Shown: piece after piece, positions 11,275 through 22,843 of the stretch
How the letters are laid out: every line of letters begins with the position of its first letter
Numbering within the stretch: position 1 is the first letter of the stretch
Origin: Polytrichum commune
Taxonomy: Eukaryota; Streptophyta; Polytrichopsida; Polytrichales; Polytrichaceae
Direction of reading: 5' to 3'
Assembly: GCA_950295325.1 (NCBI GenBank)
Contig: OX485806.1
Span: 9,052,001-9,116,000 of the forward strand
Length of the DNA: 64,000 bases
The notes under the pieces: model-generated
The model's database searches: none
Told to the model about the DNA's origin: nothing
What the model saw: the letters and a program-made list of their open reading frames with translations, nothing else
Position numbers and translations under genes: made by a program

Positions 11275-13230
11275 TGTGAGCCCAAAAGGGTGCCCACATT
11301 TAGTCTTAGACCCTTGAAACGTTAGTTGATGCACTTTGAAGTAGCATGTTACTTCACAAAAATATAAAAAGAGTGAAATGTTAGTCTTAGAAGTACCATG
11401 TTGTAAGAGGCTAGGATGTGAGTTGTTATTGTGTTTTTACCTTCGGAAGGATTTGAGTGAATGAGGATAGGTAAGGAGAACTTGGATTGAGTAGTTAGTG
11501 AGTAGGCTAGTACAAATGGATGGAGACAACCAAAGTGACTCAAGAGGCAAGTGCATTCGAATTGGGATGAATGGAGGATCACATGGAGCGCACAAGTGGA
11601 CCACCTCATCATGGCCACTTAATGGGGAAGGCCCAAGGAAGAATGCAAGGTGGAGGATAAGCAAATTCTCAAAGCACCAATCAAATCACGAGTTAAGCAT
11701 CGTGGTTTGAATTAAGTGGTGAGCGACGATTTGGGAAAGTAAGGGGAGAAAGTTATGGCGGCGGAAAGCGAAGGAGGCTAAGTTTGGGTTGAAGCATCCC
11801 AAGTTTGGTAAAGTGTGGTAGGTAGAAAGCCAAGGCTAGTTAAATGTTCGAATTAGGATCCTTGTTGATCATTTGAGGGAGGAAGGCTTAGAAGATAGGA
11901 TTGGCGCCTACTAAGTAGGAGGAAATCTCAAGGGCTTATCGTGAGCCTTGAGGGTGCTCACCCCCTCAAGCTTACTATATAATCCCTCATTCTTCCCTCA
12001 CTCATCCTCTCTTTCCTTTGTGCTCCAAGGCACCCCACGAGTTATAAGTGTGGGTGTGGGAAGCCATATTGGAGCACATGTGTGTGCTTAGTTTTTAGTT
12101 TGAGAGCCAAGGCTTGTTAGCCTTGAAGAGGGCTTGACCTCTTGGTAGAATTAGTGTTGACGTGAAGGATTTTAAAGTTAATTCATGATTCCAATTTGTG
12201 GTACTTTAAGTTCATGTTTTGAATACACGTGGTTGCAAGTTCCATGTTTAAGAGTTGAGCACTTGATGTTGTGATGAGTGCAAAAATATACTTGTGTGGA
12301 TTAGTTAGTCTTAGTGAAGTTAGGAAATTCTCTCTCCCCCTCTCCTCTCTAGGATTTTAGGATTTTAGGATTAGAGAAGAATTGTGTGATTAGAAAGGGG
12401 TTGTTAGTAGAATTAGGGAAATTAGGTAGGAAGATTAGTTAAGGGCTTGAATAATTAGTGAGGTAGTTGGGGATTACAACTACAAAGTTGTGGGTTCATG
12501 AAGGAGCTGGGTTTATGAAGGAGCTGGGTTTTGTTTAGTTAGAAGCTAAGGAGCTGGGTTTATGAAGGAGCTGGGTTTATGAAGGAGCTGGGTTTGTTTA
12601 GTTAGAAGCTAAGAAGCTGGGTTCATGAAGGAGCTGGGTTTATGAAGGAGCTGGGTTTGTTTAGTTAGAAAGTAAAGAGCTGGGTTTATGAAGGACCTGG
12701 GTTTGTTTAGTTAGAAGCTAAGGAGCTGGGTTTATGAAGGACCTGGGTTTGTTTAGTTAGAAGCTAAGGAGCTGGGTTCATGAAGGAGCTGGGTTTATGA
12801 AGGAGCTGGGTTTATGAAGGAGCTGGGTTTATGTAATTAGAAAGTAAAGAGATGGGTTCATGAAGGAGCTTAGTAGATAGCCTACCTAATTAGCTCATAG
12901 ACAAGTAGTTAGTTACATTATGCTAGTTAGTGTTATGGTGGCTTTCACAAGTAAATGTATTTGAAATTGACTATAGAGAATAGTGTTTTTTTTAACACTT
13001 GCATCCTCTCTTTAAAAATAAACCACGTGCACAACTTAATGGAGAATGTGGAGCACTCTCGCGATGGCAAGACAAAGGAAGCAAAGACCAAAGTTAAATC
13101 CAAGACCACTTGAAGGGTGAACCTTGCACTATGGACTCATCCAAGTCCAAATCCAATACCGCGGAGGAATGTGAGCCCAAACCCACTACTCGGACTACGG
13201 ACGCTTAAGGGTGGGGGGTTTGGCCTCACA
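11275..13230 (+). repeat. 5' LTR of Ty3 element
   Basis: 1956 bp with ends TGTGAG...CTCACA. It contains a TATA-like stretch near 11975 (CTATATAATCC) and a minisatellite at about 12494-12868. It is nearly identical to 20443-22398. Confidence 0.95.
12494..12868 (+). repeat. LTR minisatellite (GGAGCTGGGTTTATGAA)
   Basis: About 15 tandem units of a 17-bp core, GGAGCTGGGTTTATGAA. They are interspersed with a longer spacer containing TTTAGTTAGAAGCTAA. The same array, unit for unit, is in the 3' LTR at about 21662-22036. Confidence 0.85.
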
Positions 13231-13232
13231 TA

Positions 13233-13252
13233 ATTGGTGCGTCCGCCGGGAG
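13233..13252 (+). other. Candidate primer-binding site
   Basis: ATTGGTGCGTCCGCCGGGAG lies 2-3 nt after the 5' LTR, where an LTR element carries the complement of a tRNA 3' end. The TGG start fits a CCA terminus. I cannot name the tRNA with certainty. Confidence 0.5.
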
Positions 13253-14141
13253 CGAAGCGGAAGGTAGTTACAAGACTTGGAGGCGACTAGGAGACTTGGA
13301 GGCAACTAGGAAAAATTGGAGACACAAACTTGAGAGAAGGGAAGGAGCACCCGAAATTCGGTAAGTATTCTCTCTTTGGGTTACATTTGAATTCATTGTA
13401 TTTCAACTATTCCTTGGAATGAATTGCATTGTCAATTACGCAAATTCATTTTTGAGGAAGGAGCGCGGCGAAGGTACGTCCTCAACCTTTTTGGGAATTT
13501 GCTAAGAACTTAAAAGGAACCTATAACCGAGTAGCTCATTAAAACATTAGAGGATAAATTCACCTTAGGACATTGAACTTTGACACTCACCTCGGGGTGA
13601 GTCTCAAAGTTTTGGGAGTTGTCATTTCATGCTCTAGATTAAATTAATATTTCACAAAGTTTATGGTGTTGTTACATTGAGTCACGATTGAGGGGAGTGC
13701 TAACTCACAGGGGGATGCGATTGCTCAAGGTATGTTTATTTCTTCAAAGTGAACTCATTAACTAATTAAGGAATGCCTTTTGTACTCGTGATTGTTGTTA
13801 TCCGTTGTAGAGGGTAATTCCCGAATTGTGGATGGTGTGAGAAGTTGAAGGGTGAAGCCTCGACTTTTAACATAATCTACTCGGAAGGTCACCCCCTCAC
13901 AATCGGTATTGTGGTGAGTGTTAATTTGCGGGAAGGTGCGGAGGTGATGCTCCGACTTAACCAAAAAAATTAACATGAACATGCCTATCCCCTATTGGGA
14001 TTCTTTCACCTAAGTGGGCTTGCAGGTTCTTTTCCTCACCTCCTAAAAAAATTATAACCACACCAAGACAAGTGAAAAATATTAAGAGGGGAATTGCTAG
14101 GATTATGTGTGGTCAAGTGAGGGTCGATCGATTCTTATGGA

Positions 14142-17100
14142 ATGCAAGGTAGGACTCGCTCACAAAAACCAAGTTTGATAGTAGGACTAGAGAAATCTAC
14201 TCGAAAGAGGCGGTCCTCTAAAATCAGTGATAGATTAGAACAAGATAATGTTAGAATAGAGAGTTGTTTGAACGTCGAACCTAGGACTAGGTCAATTCTA
14301 GACACCTTAGAACTTGGAGCTCAACTTGAAGAGGAGATCACTCCCTCCAAATTGAGTGGTGAAACTTCTTCGGAAAATTACACACTTAGAGAAGAATTCC
14401 CGGTAGAAGTTGATAGGGGATTGTTGAATAGTTCACCGGTCACCATGGCCGAGGAACGGGGGATGGATCCACCACCCATACCCCCAATTCCGCCCATACC
14501 TCCTATACCTCCAATAGACCCATTGGTTAGGCCAAGAGGCCTACCAATTGTGGTTCCACAAAATTTAGCGGCGATGGATATGCCATCTCATCTCCCTAAA
14601 TTTTATGGGACCAAGGATGAGGACCCCTCTCGGCACATGGAACGGTATATCGAACGGTTGGCTAGCTTCCTCATAACCGACCCGGGTTATTGGTTAGTGT
14701 GGTTTCCTACCACTCTAGAGGGGGAAGCCTATGAATGGTATCGGGATCATGCCGAGGGACATTTTAGGGGATGGGAACAATTACAAAGGGAGTTTCTTAA
14801 CGAATTTAGGCCGGAAGTGGGTCAAAGTACCGCATTAAGGGCATTGTCGTCATTGAAGCAAGGAAGGGAGGAAGAAATTTCGGCTTACATTAGGAGGTTT
14901 GATTTAGTGTGCACTAGATTTGTGGGTACCATGCTCAACGACGACACGCTAAAGCAATTTTTCATTCAAGGGTTTTTTAAGTCCGGAACTATTAGGGGTG
15001 TTCTAGAAAGGAATCCCTTGACCTTGGCGGATGCCAAGCGTGCGGCTAGAGATATTGAAAACTTGGATAAAGATCACGAAAGGCTATGGAGAAGGGAGGA
15101 TGAATTGATCCCACAATTCATCCCCATACGCCCTAGGGTGGTAGCGGTAGAACCCGCTAAGTATGAGAACCAAATTCCATATGCCATTGTGGACACCGGT
15201 CCCCGACCTTTAGCGGTTAGGGAACCGGCACCTCTTTTGGCACTACCGGCCCCTAGAACGGATCCACACTTGGAAGAGGTTGAGAGAAGACTAGGTGCTA
15301 GCCAACTAGGATTCCAAGAGGCTATGATAAAACAAATGCAAAGCCTCACGGATCAAATGTCATTAATGATCCGGAGTCAACAACCGGGGCCTCCACCCCC
15401 GGTTGAGTCGGGTAGGCATTCTTCCGGATTATGGTGTGTCCAATGTGGCCAACCGGGCCACACGCGTCAATTTTGTAGAAGTGGACAAAACCGTGACCAA
15501 AGAGGAAACGGTAACCCACCTCAACAAAATCAACGAGGTCAAGCGCCACCTCACTATGGAAATGGAAGCAATAGAGGACCACAACCTAGAGGGCAAGGTG
15601 GCCAAAATTTAGAGAAGAAGGAATTTCATCCCTTTTGTGGAAGGTGGCACGCTCAAGGACAATGTTGGTCCGAAGGTCAAGAGTTTAATTGTAGCAATTG
15701 TGGAGGAAGTCATCCCTCGGATACGTGTCGCCAACCGGACAAAATAATTAATGTCCCTTACCCGGTGGCTAATCCACAACAACAAGCAAGGGATAATATG
15801 CGAGGTGCTAGGCCACAAGGAGTACCGGCCAATGAACTTAGGCCACCTAACTTATACTATGACCATAGTAATGCTAGGCAAACTTTTCATCCACCGGCGG
15901 GCTTGCAAACTACAACCGGTTACATTCCAATACAAAATAGACAAGGAGTTCCACCTAATGGTAGTAACGGGAGACAAGCGCCTCCAACGGATCCGGGACC
16001 ATCTAACTCCCAAGATGTTAGGTTCATGGATGGAGTGTTGGAGGCCACATGTGATGACATGCTTCCTCTCCCAACGAGAATTGGAGAGGAGCAAAGTCAA
16101 TGGCCTCCTCACACCAATGCTATTACATATGAGTTAGTGAAGGGTAAGGGTGTGGTTGAAGAAGCACCTGCACTAGCGGTAACTACTAGGGCTAGGAGAG
16201 GGGATGCCCCGTTGGAGGTAGGAATAGGAGAGCAAGGAAATTACTCTTCGGATGAAGAGATTAATCTCTCCGAGTTGGATAGGGTAGCTAGAAGAGCTAC
16301 TAAGGATGTGGAGAGGGAAAATATAATTTTACAAGATAGGGAGAGGACTAATGCGGTACATGACTTGGATAATAGCGATGTGGGTGAATGGGAAGGACCG
16401 GGGGTTCCCGTAGACGAATTCGACGTAGTGGGTAATTCTAAGGTGGAAAGATCTACCGGGTACGACTTGTGGGCGGACCTTAGTACACTCAAGGCGGATA
16501 TTACTTTCGGCCAACTATTGGAAATTTCACCCACGGCAAGGAAAACATTAAAGGAGGGAATGCCGGTACACAAGAGGATGAGGAAGGTGAAAGCTAAAAT
16601 AGCCGCTAGGATCCAATCACAAGGTGGAAGAGACGTGAAAGCTATAGAAATAGAAGTTGTTATAGTAGATAAGGTGGTTCCTAATGTGCTAGTCGACGGA
16701 GGGAGTAGTCTAAATATACTACCGGAGGATACTATGAAAAAATTGGGACTTGGACTCACGGGGCCTTCACCTTTGGTCATAAATATGGCAAATCAAAGTT
16801 CGACTACGCCTTTGGGGATGATCAAGGATTGTAGAATGACTACGGGAGGTGAGGAGTACTTGGTCACCTTCCATGTCATTAAAATGCACTCCAACAAGGA
16901 CACCTTCCCCATTTTGCTAGGTAGGCCTTGGTTGCGGATGGCGAATGCTATGGTCAATTGGGGTGGACCTAAACCATCCATCACTTATGGTCCGGAGGGT
17001 AATAGGGTCATAGTGTCCATTGGTTCATTAGAAGGATGGATGAAGAAGGAGATGTATTTGCCATTGGAGAAGGAAATTGATGACTTAAACGAGAATGAGA

Positions 17101-20100
17101 TTGGCAAGGCATTGGTGGGAGTCGTCCATCCCGAAGGTCAAAGGGTTGTTATAGATTCGGGCTCGGGAAGTCTAGGTCCTAATTTTTACAATTATGGGGA
17201 TAATGGGGATTATGCCCAATGGCTAAGGGAGTACCCCGAGTCCGAGGTTGATGTAATGGTTACATTTCACCAAGTAGGCTTAGGGAGTGAATTTCCTAGT
17301 GTTAGTTTAGGAGAGGGCTCATTGTTGGAGCCATGTGAGGTGCTCACCGAGGAAGAGTGGGTTAGCGGTGGGTTAACACCTTGGGTAGATGACGTGGAAG
17401 AGGGTGAGGTTAGTTTAATTCATGTAGATGGGACTCAAGAGGAGGATGTGATTATTGAGTCATCGAAATTGGAGGAGCCTTTACATTTCAAGACCACGTC
17501 TACGGGGATAGTTGTAGGTCAAGATGTGAAAGATTACCCCAATGTGCCTTCCGATTGGTATCGGAACAAAGAGGAACAAGCACATGTGTCGGAAGCGGAT
17601 TGGCGGTACGTGGATGTGAAATTAAAGAATGGAAAAACCCGACAAATGAAGATGGGCTCCAAATTGGGGGAGAAAGAGGTTAGGGAGTATAGCAATTTGG
17701 TGGATGAGTTTAGTGATACTTTTGCATGGTCCTACGATGAGCTTAAGGGAATTCCTAGGGAAATGGTAGAGCACCGGATTCCTTTAATTCCGGGGGCGAG
17801 GCCAATTAGACAAAAGGAGAGGAGGATGAATCCTCAATTGCAATTGTTGGTGAAAGCGGAATTGGAAAGGTTATTGAAGGCCGGGTTTATCAAGCCGGTG
17901 GAAATCACGGATTGGGTTTCTCCTATGGTCTTAGTAAAGAAAAAAAATGGGAAATTAAGGGTTTGTGTCGACTATAGGAAATTGAATTCGTGCACACAAA
18001 AGGATCACTTCCCCTTACCTTTTATCACCTTGTTGCTTGAGGAGGTTGGAGGTCATTCGCGATATACCTTTATGGATGGGTATGCGGGTTATAATCAAAT
18101 TTCCATAGCCCTCCAAGATATCCATAAAACGGCTTTTACTACACCTTGGGGTACTTTTGTGTGGGTAGTGATGCCATTTGGGTTATGTAATGCCCCGGCT
18201 ACTTTCCAACGATTAGTAATGTATATCTTCACCGACTTGTTGTTCAAATCCATGACCGTCTTTGTGGACGATTTTAGCACACAAAGTAATGTGGATGATC
18301 ACCTACATTGTGTTAGGGAGGCATTGGTTAGGTGTAGGAAGATGAGGTTAGCATTGAACCCGGATAAGACATTTTTGGGAGTGAATAAGGGAGTGTTGTT
18401 GGGTTATGTTGTTAGTGAGAAAGGTAGAGAACCCGATCCGGATAAGATTGCGGCCATAAGCGACTTGGCAACTCCAACCAATTCCAAGGGGATCTCTAAG
18501 TTGTTAGGACATGTGGGATGGTACCGGGAACTTATTCCTAATTTTTCAAAGATAGCGGTGCCCATTACCCATTTGCTCAAAAAGGATGTCAAATTCGAGT
18601 GGACGGATGCTTGTCAAAAAGCCTTTGAGGAATTGCGGGATAGGTTGAGCACCTATCCGGTGTTGATACCACCCAATTGGGGTAAACCTTTTCACGTCTA
18701 TTGTGATGCTAGTAATGTGGCAATAGGGAGTGCGCTTTGTCAAGCAACGGGAGAAAAAGAGAAGGATCAACCTATAGCTTATGCGAGTAAGCAATTGACC
18801 CCCGCCGAAAGAAACTACTCTACAACGGAGAGGGAGTGCCTAGCCATGGTGTTTTCCGTTAAAAAGTTTAGGCATTACCTCATGTGCAACCCGGTTGTAT
18901 TTTTTGTTGACCACATGGCTATCAAGTATCTAATTAACAAGGCGGAGTTAAGTGGTAGGTTAGCTAGGTGGGTTTTGTTATTAGAAGAATTCGACTACAC
19001 GGTGGAATATAAACCGGGTCGTATGCATTTACAAGCGGACCACTTGTCTAGGTTGTCGGAGGAGATAGGAAAAAATCCGGTAAATGATATGTTAGTAGAT
19101 GATAGCCTCTTTGTGGTCACTTCTACACCGGAGTGGTATGCGGGCATAGTGGAATTTCTAACAACCCACAAGTTGCCCAAAGAGTGGACAAAAGAAGAGA
19201 GAAGGAAGGTGAGGGTAAATAGTAGGCAATTTGTTGTAGTGGGCCATAGGTTGTTTAGAAGGGGGTCCGATGGTATTTTACGACGATGCGTGTCAAAAAC
19301 GGAGGTTGAAGCGATTTTAATCGCTTGCCACGATAGCGCTTGCGGCGGTCACTTCTCGGGTCAACTCACCGGGCAAAAAATACTTAGAGCGGGCTACTTT
19401 TGGCCTACACTATTTAAGGACGCCCATGACTATGTAAGGAAATGCGACGCTTGCCAACGGTATGCCCGAGACGACCTTAGAATGGAGATGCCTTTACATG
19501 TATCATTACCCTTAATTCCTTTCGAAAAATGGGGCATCGACTATGTGGGTGAGGTCCATCCCCAATCTTCAAAAGGAATGAAATATATTGTGGTGGCAAC
19601 CGAGTACCTCACCAAGTGGGCGGAAGCCAAAGCGGTGAAGACCGACACGGCGGAACACGCGGCAACATTTATGTACGAAAACATAATTTCGCGGTTCGGG
19701 GTGCCGAAGATCCTAGTAAGCGATAGGGGTACTCACTTTTTGAATGACTTGATTCGAGAGATGACAGAGAAATTTAAAATTGATCACCGGAAGACTACTC
19801 CCTACCACCCACAAACCAATGGACAAACGGAAAGGGTTAACGGAATTTTGGTGAGTATACTACGCAAGACGGTTATAGACTCGAAGCGGGATTGGGATAC
19901 GAAACTAACGGCGGCACTTTGGGCATACCGTACAACCTATAAGGTAACTACGCGTGCTACACCATTTTCCTTAGTCTATGGTCTTGAAGCGACACTACCA
20001 ATCGAATATGAAGTCGAGTCACTTAGGGTGGCCGTGAGTACGAGACTTACCGAAAGTCAATCCTTACGAAATCGACTAACCGATTTGGAAGCACTTGACG

Positions 20101-20381
20101 AAGGGAGGAGAATGGCGGCTCAACATATTGAGGCAACCCAAAGAAGGAGAAAGATTACTTTCGACAAACGACATAAGAGAAGGGCCCTAACACCGGGAAT
20201 GATGGTCATGATTCAAGACGCACGAAAGCTTGAATTTCCGGCGAAATTCAATGCGGTATGGTTAGGACCTTACCTTGTCTATGAGGTCTTTCCTAATAAT
20301 TCAATTCAATTGGAAACGTTGAATGGTGAGCTCTTTCCTACCCGTACATCGGGAAGTAGATGTAAGGAGTACCGAGCTTGA
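14142..20381 (+). CDS. Ty3/Gypsy gag-pol polyprotein
   Basis: One 2079-codon frame from ATG at 14142. In order it holds: a proline repeat (PPIPPIPPIPPI, about residue 110); a retrotransposon gag domain (about 150-290, with GEAYEWYRDHAEG); a CCHC knuckle CVQCGQPGHTRQFC (about 431) followed by a second Cys-rich patch; an aspartic protease with LVDGGSSLNIL (about 850); a reverse transcriptase with VCVDYRKLN (about 1273) and VFVDDFS (about 1373); an RNase H beginning FHVYCDAS (about 1520); an HHCC integrase zinc domain (about 1727-1770); and an integrase core with GIDYVGEV, SDRGTHFL and TNGQTERVNG (about 1800-1900). The family uses these parts to build particles, copy RNA into DNA and insert it. 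The unusual VDGG form of the protease site is typical of Athila/Tat-type elements. Confidence 0.95.
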   Translation: MQGRTRSQKPSLIVGLEKSTRKRRSSKISDRLEQDNVRIESCLNVEPRTRSILDTLELGAQLEEEITPSKLSGETSSENYTLREEFPVEVDRGLLNSSPVTMAEERGMDPPPIPPIPPIPPIPPIDPLVRPRGLPIVVPQNLAAMDMPSHLPKFYGTKDEDPSRHMERYIERLASFLITDPGYWLVWFPTTLEGEAYEWYRDHAEGHFRGWEQLQREFLNEFRPEVGQSTALRALSSLKQGREEEISAYIRRFDLVCTRFVGTMLNDDTLKQFFIQGFFKSGTIRGVLERNPLTLADAKRAARDIENLDKDHERLWRREDELIPQFIPIRPRVVAVEPAKYENQIPYAIVDTGPRPLAVREPAPLLALPAPRTDPHLEEVERRLGASQLGFQEAMIKQMQSLTDQMSLMIRSQQPGPPPPVESGRHSSGLWCVQCGQPGHTRQFCRSGQNRDQRGNGNPPQQNQRGQAPPHYGNGSNRGPQPRGQGGQNLEKKEFHPFCGRWHAQGQCWSEGQEFNCSNCGGSHPSDTCRQPDKIINVPYPVANPQQQARDNMRGARPQGVPANELRPPNLYYDHSNARQTFHPPAGLQTTTGYIPIQNRQGVPPNGSNGRQAPPTDPGPSNSQDVRFMDGVLEATCDDMLPLPTRIGEEQSQWPPHTNAITYELVKGKGVVEEAPALAVTTRARRGDAPLEVGIGEQGNYSSDEEINLSELDRVARRATKDVERENIILQDRERTNAVHDLDNSDVGEWEGPGVPVDEFDVVGNSKVERSTGYDLWADLSTLKADITFGQLLEISPTARKTLKEGMPVHKRMRKVKAKIAARIQSQGGRDVKAIEIEVVIVDKVVPNVLVDGGSSLNILPEDTMKKLGLGLTGPSPLVINMANQSSTTPLGMIKDCRMTTGGEEYLVTFHVIKMHSNKDTFPILLGRPWLRMANAMVNWGGPKPSITYGPEGNRVIVSIGSLEGWMKKEMYLPLEKEIDDLNENEIGKALVGVVHPEGQRVVIDSGSGSLGPNFYNYGDNGDYAQWLREYPESEVDVMVTFHQVGLGSEFPSVSLGEGSLLEPCEVLTEEEWVSGGLTPWVDDVEEGEVSLIHVDGTQEEDVIIESSKLEEPLHFKTTSTGIVVGQDVKDYPNVPSDWYRNKEEQAHVSEADWRYVDVKLKNGKTRQMKMGSKLGEKEVREYSNLVDEFSDTFAWSYDELKGIPREMVEHRIPLIPGARPIRQKERRMNPQLQLLVKAELERLLKAGFIKPVEITDWVSPMVLVKKKNGKLRVCVDYRKLNSCTQKDHFPLPFITLLLEEVGGHSRYTFMDGYAGYNQISIALQDIHKTAFTTPWGTFVWVVMPFGLCNAPATFQRLVMYIFTDLLFKSMTVFVDDFSTQSNVDDHLHCVREALVRCRKMRLALNPDKTFLGVNKGVLLGYVVSEKGREPDPDKIAAISDLATPTNSKGISKLLGHVGWYRELIPNFSKIAVPITHLLKKDVKFEWTDACQKAFEELRDRLSTYPVLIPPNWGKPFHVYCDASNVAIGSALCQATGEKEKDQPIAYASKQLTPAERNYSTTERECLAMVFSVKKFRHYLMCNPVVFFVDHMAIKYLINKAELSGRLARWVLLLEEFDYTVEYKPGRMHLQADHLSRLSEEIGKNPVNDMLVDDSLFVVTSTPEWYAGIVEFLTTHKLPKEWTKEERRKVRVNSRQFVVVGHRLFRRGSDGILRRCVSKTEVEAILIACHDSACGGHFSGQLTGQKILRAGYFWPTLFKDAHDYVRKCDACQRYARDDLRMEMPLHVSLPLIPFEKWGIDYVGEVHPQSSKGMKYIVVATEYLTKWAEAKAVKTDTAEHAATFMYENIISRFGVPKILVSDRGTHFLNDLIREMTEKFKIDHRKTTPYHPQTNGQTERVNGILVSILRKTVIDSKRDWDTKLTAALWAYRTTYKVTTRATPFSLVYGLEATLPIEYEVESLRVAVSTRLTESQSLRNRLTDLEALDEGRRMAAQHIEATQRRRKITFDKRHKRRALTPGMMVMIQDARKLEFPAKFNAVWLGPYLVYEVFPNNSIQLETLNGELFPTRTSGSRCKEYRA

Positions 20382-20442
20382 CTAGGCAACTTACCCTTGG
20401 AGCAAGAGATGTTTGGATTCATCCCCCGATGGTTGCCAATTA

Positions 20443-22398
20443 TGTGAGCCCAAAAGGGTGCCCACATTTAGTCTTAGACCCTTGAAACATTAGTTGATGC
20501 ACTTTGAAGTAGCATGTTACTTCACAAAAATATAAAAAGAGTGAAATGTTAGTCTTAGAAGTACCATGTTGTAAGAGGCTAGGATGTGAGTTGTTATTGT
20601 GTTTTTACCTTCGGAAGGATTTGAGTGAATGAGGATAGGTAAGGAGAACTTGGATTGAGTAGTTAGTGAGTAGGCTAGTACAAATGGATGGAGACAACCA
20701 AAGTGACTCAAGAGGCAAGTGCATTCGAATTGGGATGAATGGAGGATCACATGGAGCGCACAAGTGGACCACCTCATCATGGCCACTTAATGGGGAAGGC
20801 CCAAGGAAGAATGCAAGGTGGAGGATAAGCAAATTCTCAAAGCACCAATCAAATCACGAGTTAAGCATCGTGGTTTGAATTAAGTGGTGAGCGACGATTT
20901 GGGAAAGTAAGGGGAGAAAGTTATGGCGGCGGAAAGCGAAGGAGGCTAAGTTTGGGTTGAAGCATCCCAAGTTTGGTAAAGTGTGGTAGGTAGAAAGCCA
21001 AGGCTAGTTAAATGTTCGAATTAGGATCCTTGTTGATCATTTGAGGGAGGAAGGCTTAGAAGATAGGATTGGCGCCTACTAAGTAGGAGGAAATCTCAAG
21101 GGCTTATCGTGAGCCTTGAGGGTGCTCACCCCCTCAAGCTTACTATATAATCCCTCATTCTTCCCTCACTCATCCTCTCTTTCCTTTGTGCTCCAAGGCA
21201 CCCCACGAGTTATAAGTGTGGGTGTGGGAAGCCATATTGGAGCACATGTGTGTGCTTAGTTTTTAGTTTGAGAGCCAAGGCTTGTTAGCCTTGAAGAGGG
21301 CTTGACCTCTTGGTAGAATTAGTGTTGACGTGAAGGATTTTAAAGTTAATTCATGATTCCAATTTGTGGTACTTTAAGTTCATGTTTTGAATACACGTGG
21401 TTGCAAGTTCCATGTTTAAGAGTTGAGCACTTGATGTTGTGATGAGTGCAAAAATATACTTGTGTGGATTAGTTAGTCTTAGTGAAGTTAGGAAATTCTC
21501 TCTCCCCCTCTCCTCTCTAGGATTTTAGGATTTTAGGATTAGAGAAGAATTGTGTGATTAGAAAGGGGTTGTTAGTAGAATTAGGGAAATTAGGTAGGAA
21601 GATTAGTTAAGGGCTTGAATAATTAGTGAGGTAGTTGGGGATTACAACTACAAAGTTGTGGGTTCATGAAGGAGCTGGGTTTATGAAGGAGCTGGGTTTT
21701 GTTTAGTTAGAAGCTAAGGAGCTGGGTTTATGAAGGAGCTGGGTTTATGAAGGAGCTGGGTTTGTTTAGTTAGAAGCTAAGAAGCTGGGTTCATGAAGGA
21801 GCTGGGTTTATGAAGGAGCTGGGTTTGTTTAGTTAGAAAGTAAAGAGCTGGGTTTATGAAGGACCTGGGTTTGTTTAGTTAGAAGCTAAGGAGCTGGGTT
21901 TATGAAGGACCTGGGTTTGTTTAGTTAGAAGCTAAGGAGCTGGGTTCATGAAGGAGCTGGGTTTATGAAGGAGCTGGGTTTATGAAGGAGCTGGGTTTAT
22001 GTAATTAGAAAGTAAAGAGATGGGTTCATGAAGGAGCTTAGTAGATAGCCTACCTAATTAGCTCATAGACAAGTAGTTAGTTACATTATGCTAGTTAGTG
22101 TTATGGTGGCTTTCACAAGTAAATGTATTTGAAATTGACTATAGAGAATAGTGTTTTTTTTAACACTTGCATCCTCTCTTTAAAAATAAACCACGTGCAC
22201 AACTTAATGGAGAATGTGGAGCACTCTCGCGATGGCAAGACAAAGGAAGCAAAGACCAAAGTTAAATCCAAGACCACTTGAAGGGTGAACCTTGCACTAT
22301 GGACTCATCCAAGTCCAAATCCAATACCGCGGAGGAATGTGAGCCCAAACCCACTACTCGGACTACGGACGCTTAAGGGTGGGGGGTTTGGCCTCACA
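20443..22398 (+). repeat. 3' LTR of Ty3 element
   Basis: 1956 bp, the same length and ends as the 5' LTR, with the same internal minisatellite (about 21662-22036). The right flank is a tandem-repeat array. The left flank of the 5' LTR is a CACTA-like fragment. Confidence 0.95.
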
Positions 22399-22843
22399 GG
22401 TATATAGTTTGATTTTCGGCGGTTTGCTTTAGGAAAATGGGTGACCCCTGCGTTGGCGCAGGGGTCCTTTCTGCCTTGGTGAATTTGTGCGCCGATGATA
22501 AGCTTGTGGTTCAGAGGCAGGTTAGGGTATATAGTTTGATTTTTTGCAGTTTGCTTTAGGAAATTGGGGACACCTGCGTTGGCGCAGGGGTCCTTTCTGC
22601 CTTGATGAATTTGTGCGCCGATGATGAGCTTCTGGCTCTGAGGCAGGATAGGGTATATAGTTTGATTTTCGGCAGTTTGCTTTAGGAAAATGGGTGACCC
22701 CTGCGTTGGCGCAGGGGTCCTTTCTGCCTTGATGAATTTGTGCGCCGATGATAAGCTTGTGGTTCAGAGGCAGGATAGAATATATAGTTTGATTTTTTGC
22801 AGTTTGCTTTAGGAAATTGGGTGACCCCAGGGGTCCTTTCTGC
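22399..22843. repeat. ~127-bp tandem repeat with hairpin, about 3.5 units
   Basis: Units start near 22399, 22526, 22652 and 22779. Each begins GGTATATAGTTTGATTTT and carries a palindrome GACCCCTGCG-TTGG-CGCAGGGGTC (10-bp stem, 4-base loop; one arm is altered in unit 2). In the fourth unit the tip of the hairpin is missing and GACCCC joins AGGGGTC directly. The array directly abuts the end of the Ty3 3' LTR. Confidence 0.85.

Larger units (their letters stand above)
11275..22398 (+). mobile_element. Ty3/Gypsy LTR retrotransposon, whole-looking
   Basis: An 11.1-kb element with two 1956-bp LTRs (11275-13230 and 20443-22398) that both begin TGTGAGCCC and end GGCCTCACA. By eye I find one difference between them. 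Inside is a primer-binding-site candidate directly after the 5' LTR and one long gag-pol frame. It looks whole. The near-identical LTRs imply a very recent insertion: at ordinary plant substitution rates, tens of thousands of years or less. The 5 bp outside the two ends (GATGG and GGTAT) do not match, so no target duplication is seen. The protease wording and the lack of an obvious chromodomain point to the non-chromoviral (Athila/Tat-type) side of the family. I see no second RNase H. Confidence 0.95.

Noticed and set aside
11349-11710. Frames of 70-89 codons in the LTR, repeated exactly at 20517-20878
   Set aside because: Identical because they lie in the two LTRs; no recognisable protein and not placed like an LTR-encoded gene.
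15346-16780. Several minus- and plus-strand frames of 60-179 codons inside the Ty3 polyprotein region
   Set aside because: Shadows of the long gag-pol frame; no domain and no conserved motif.
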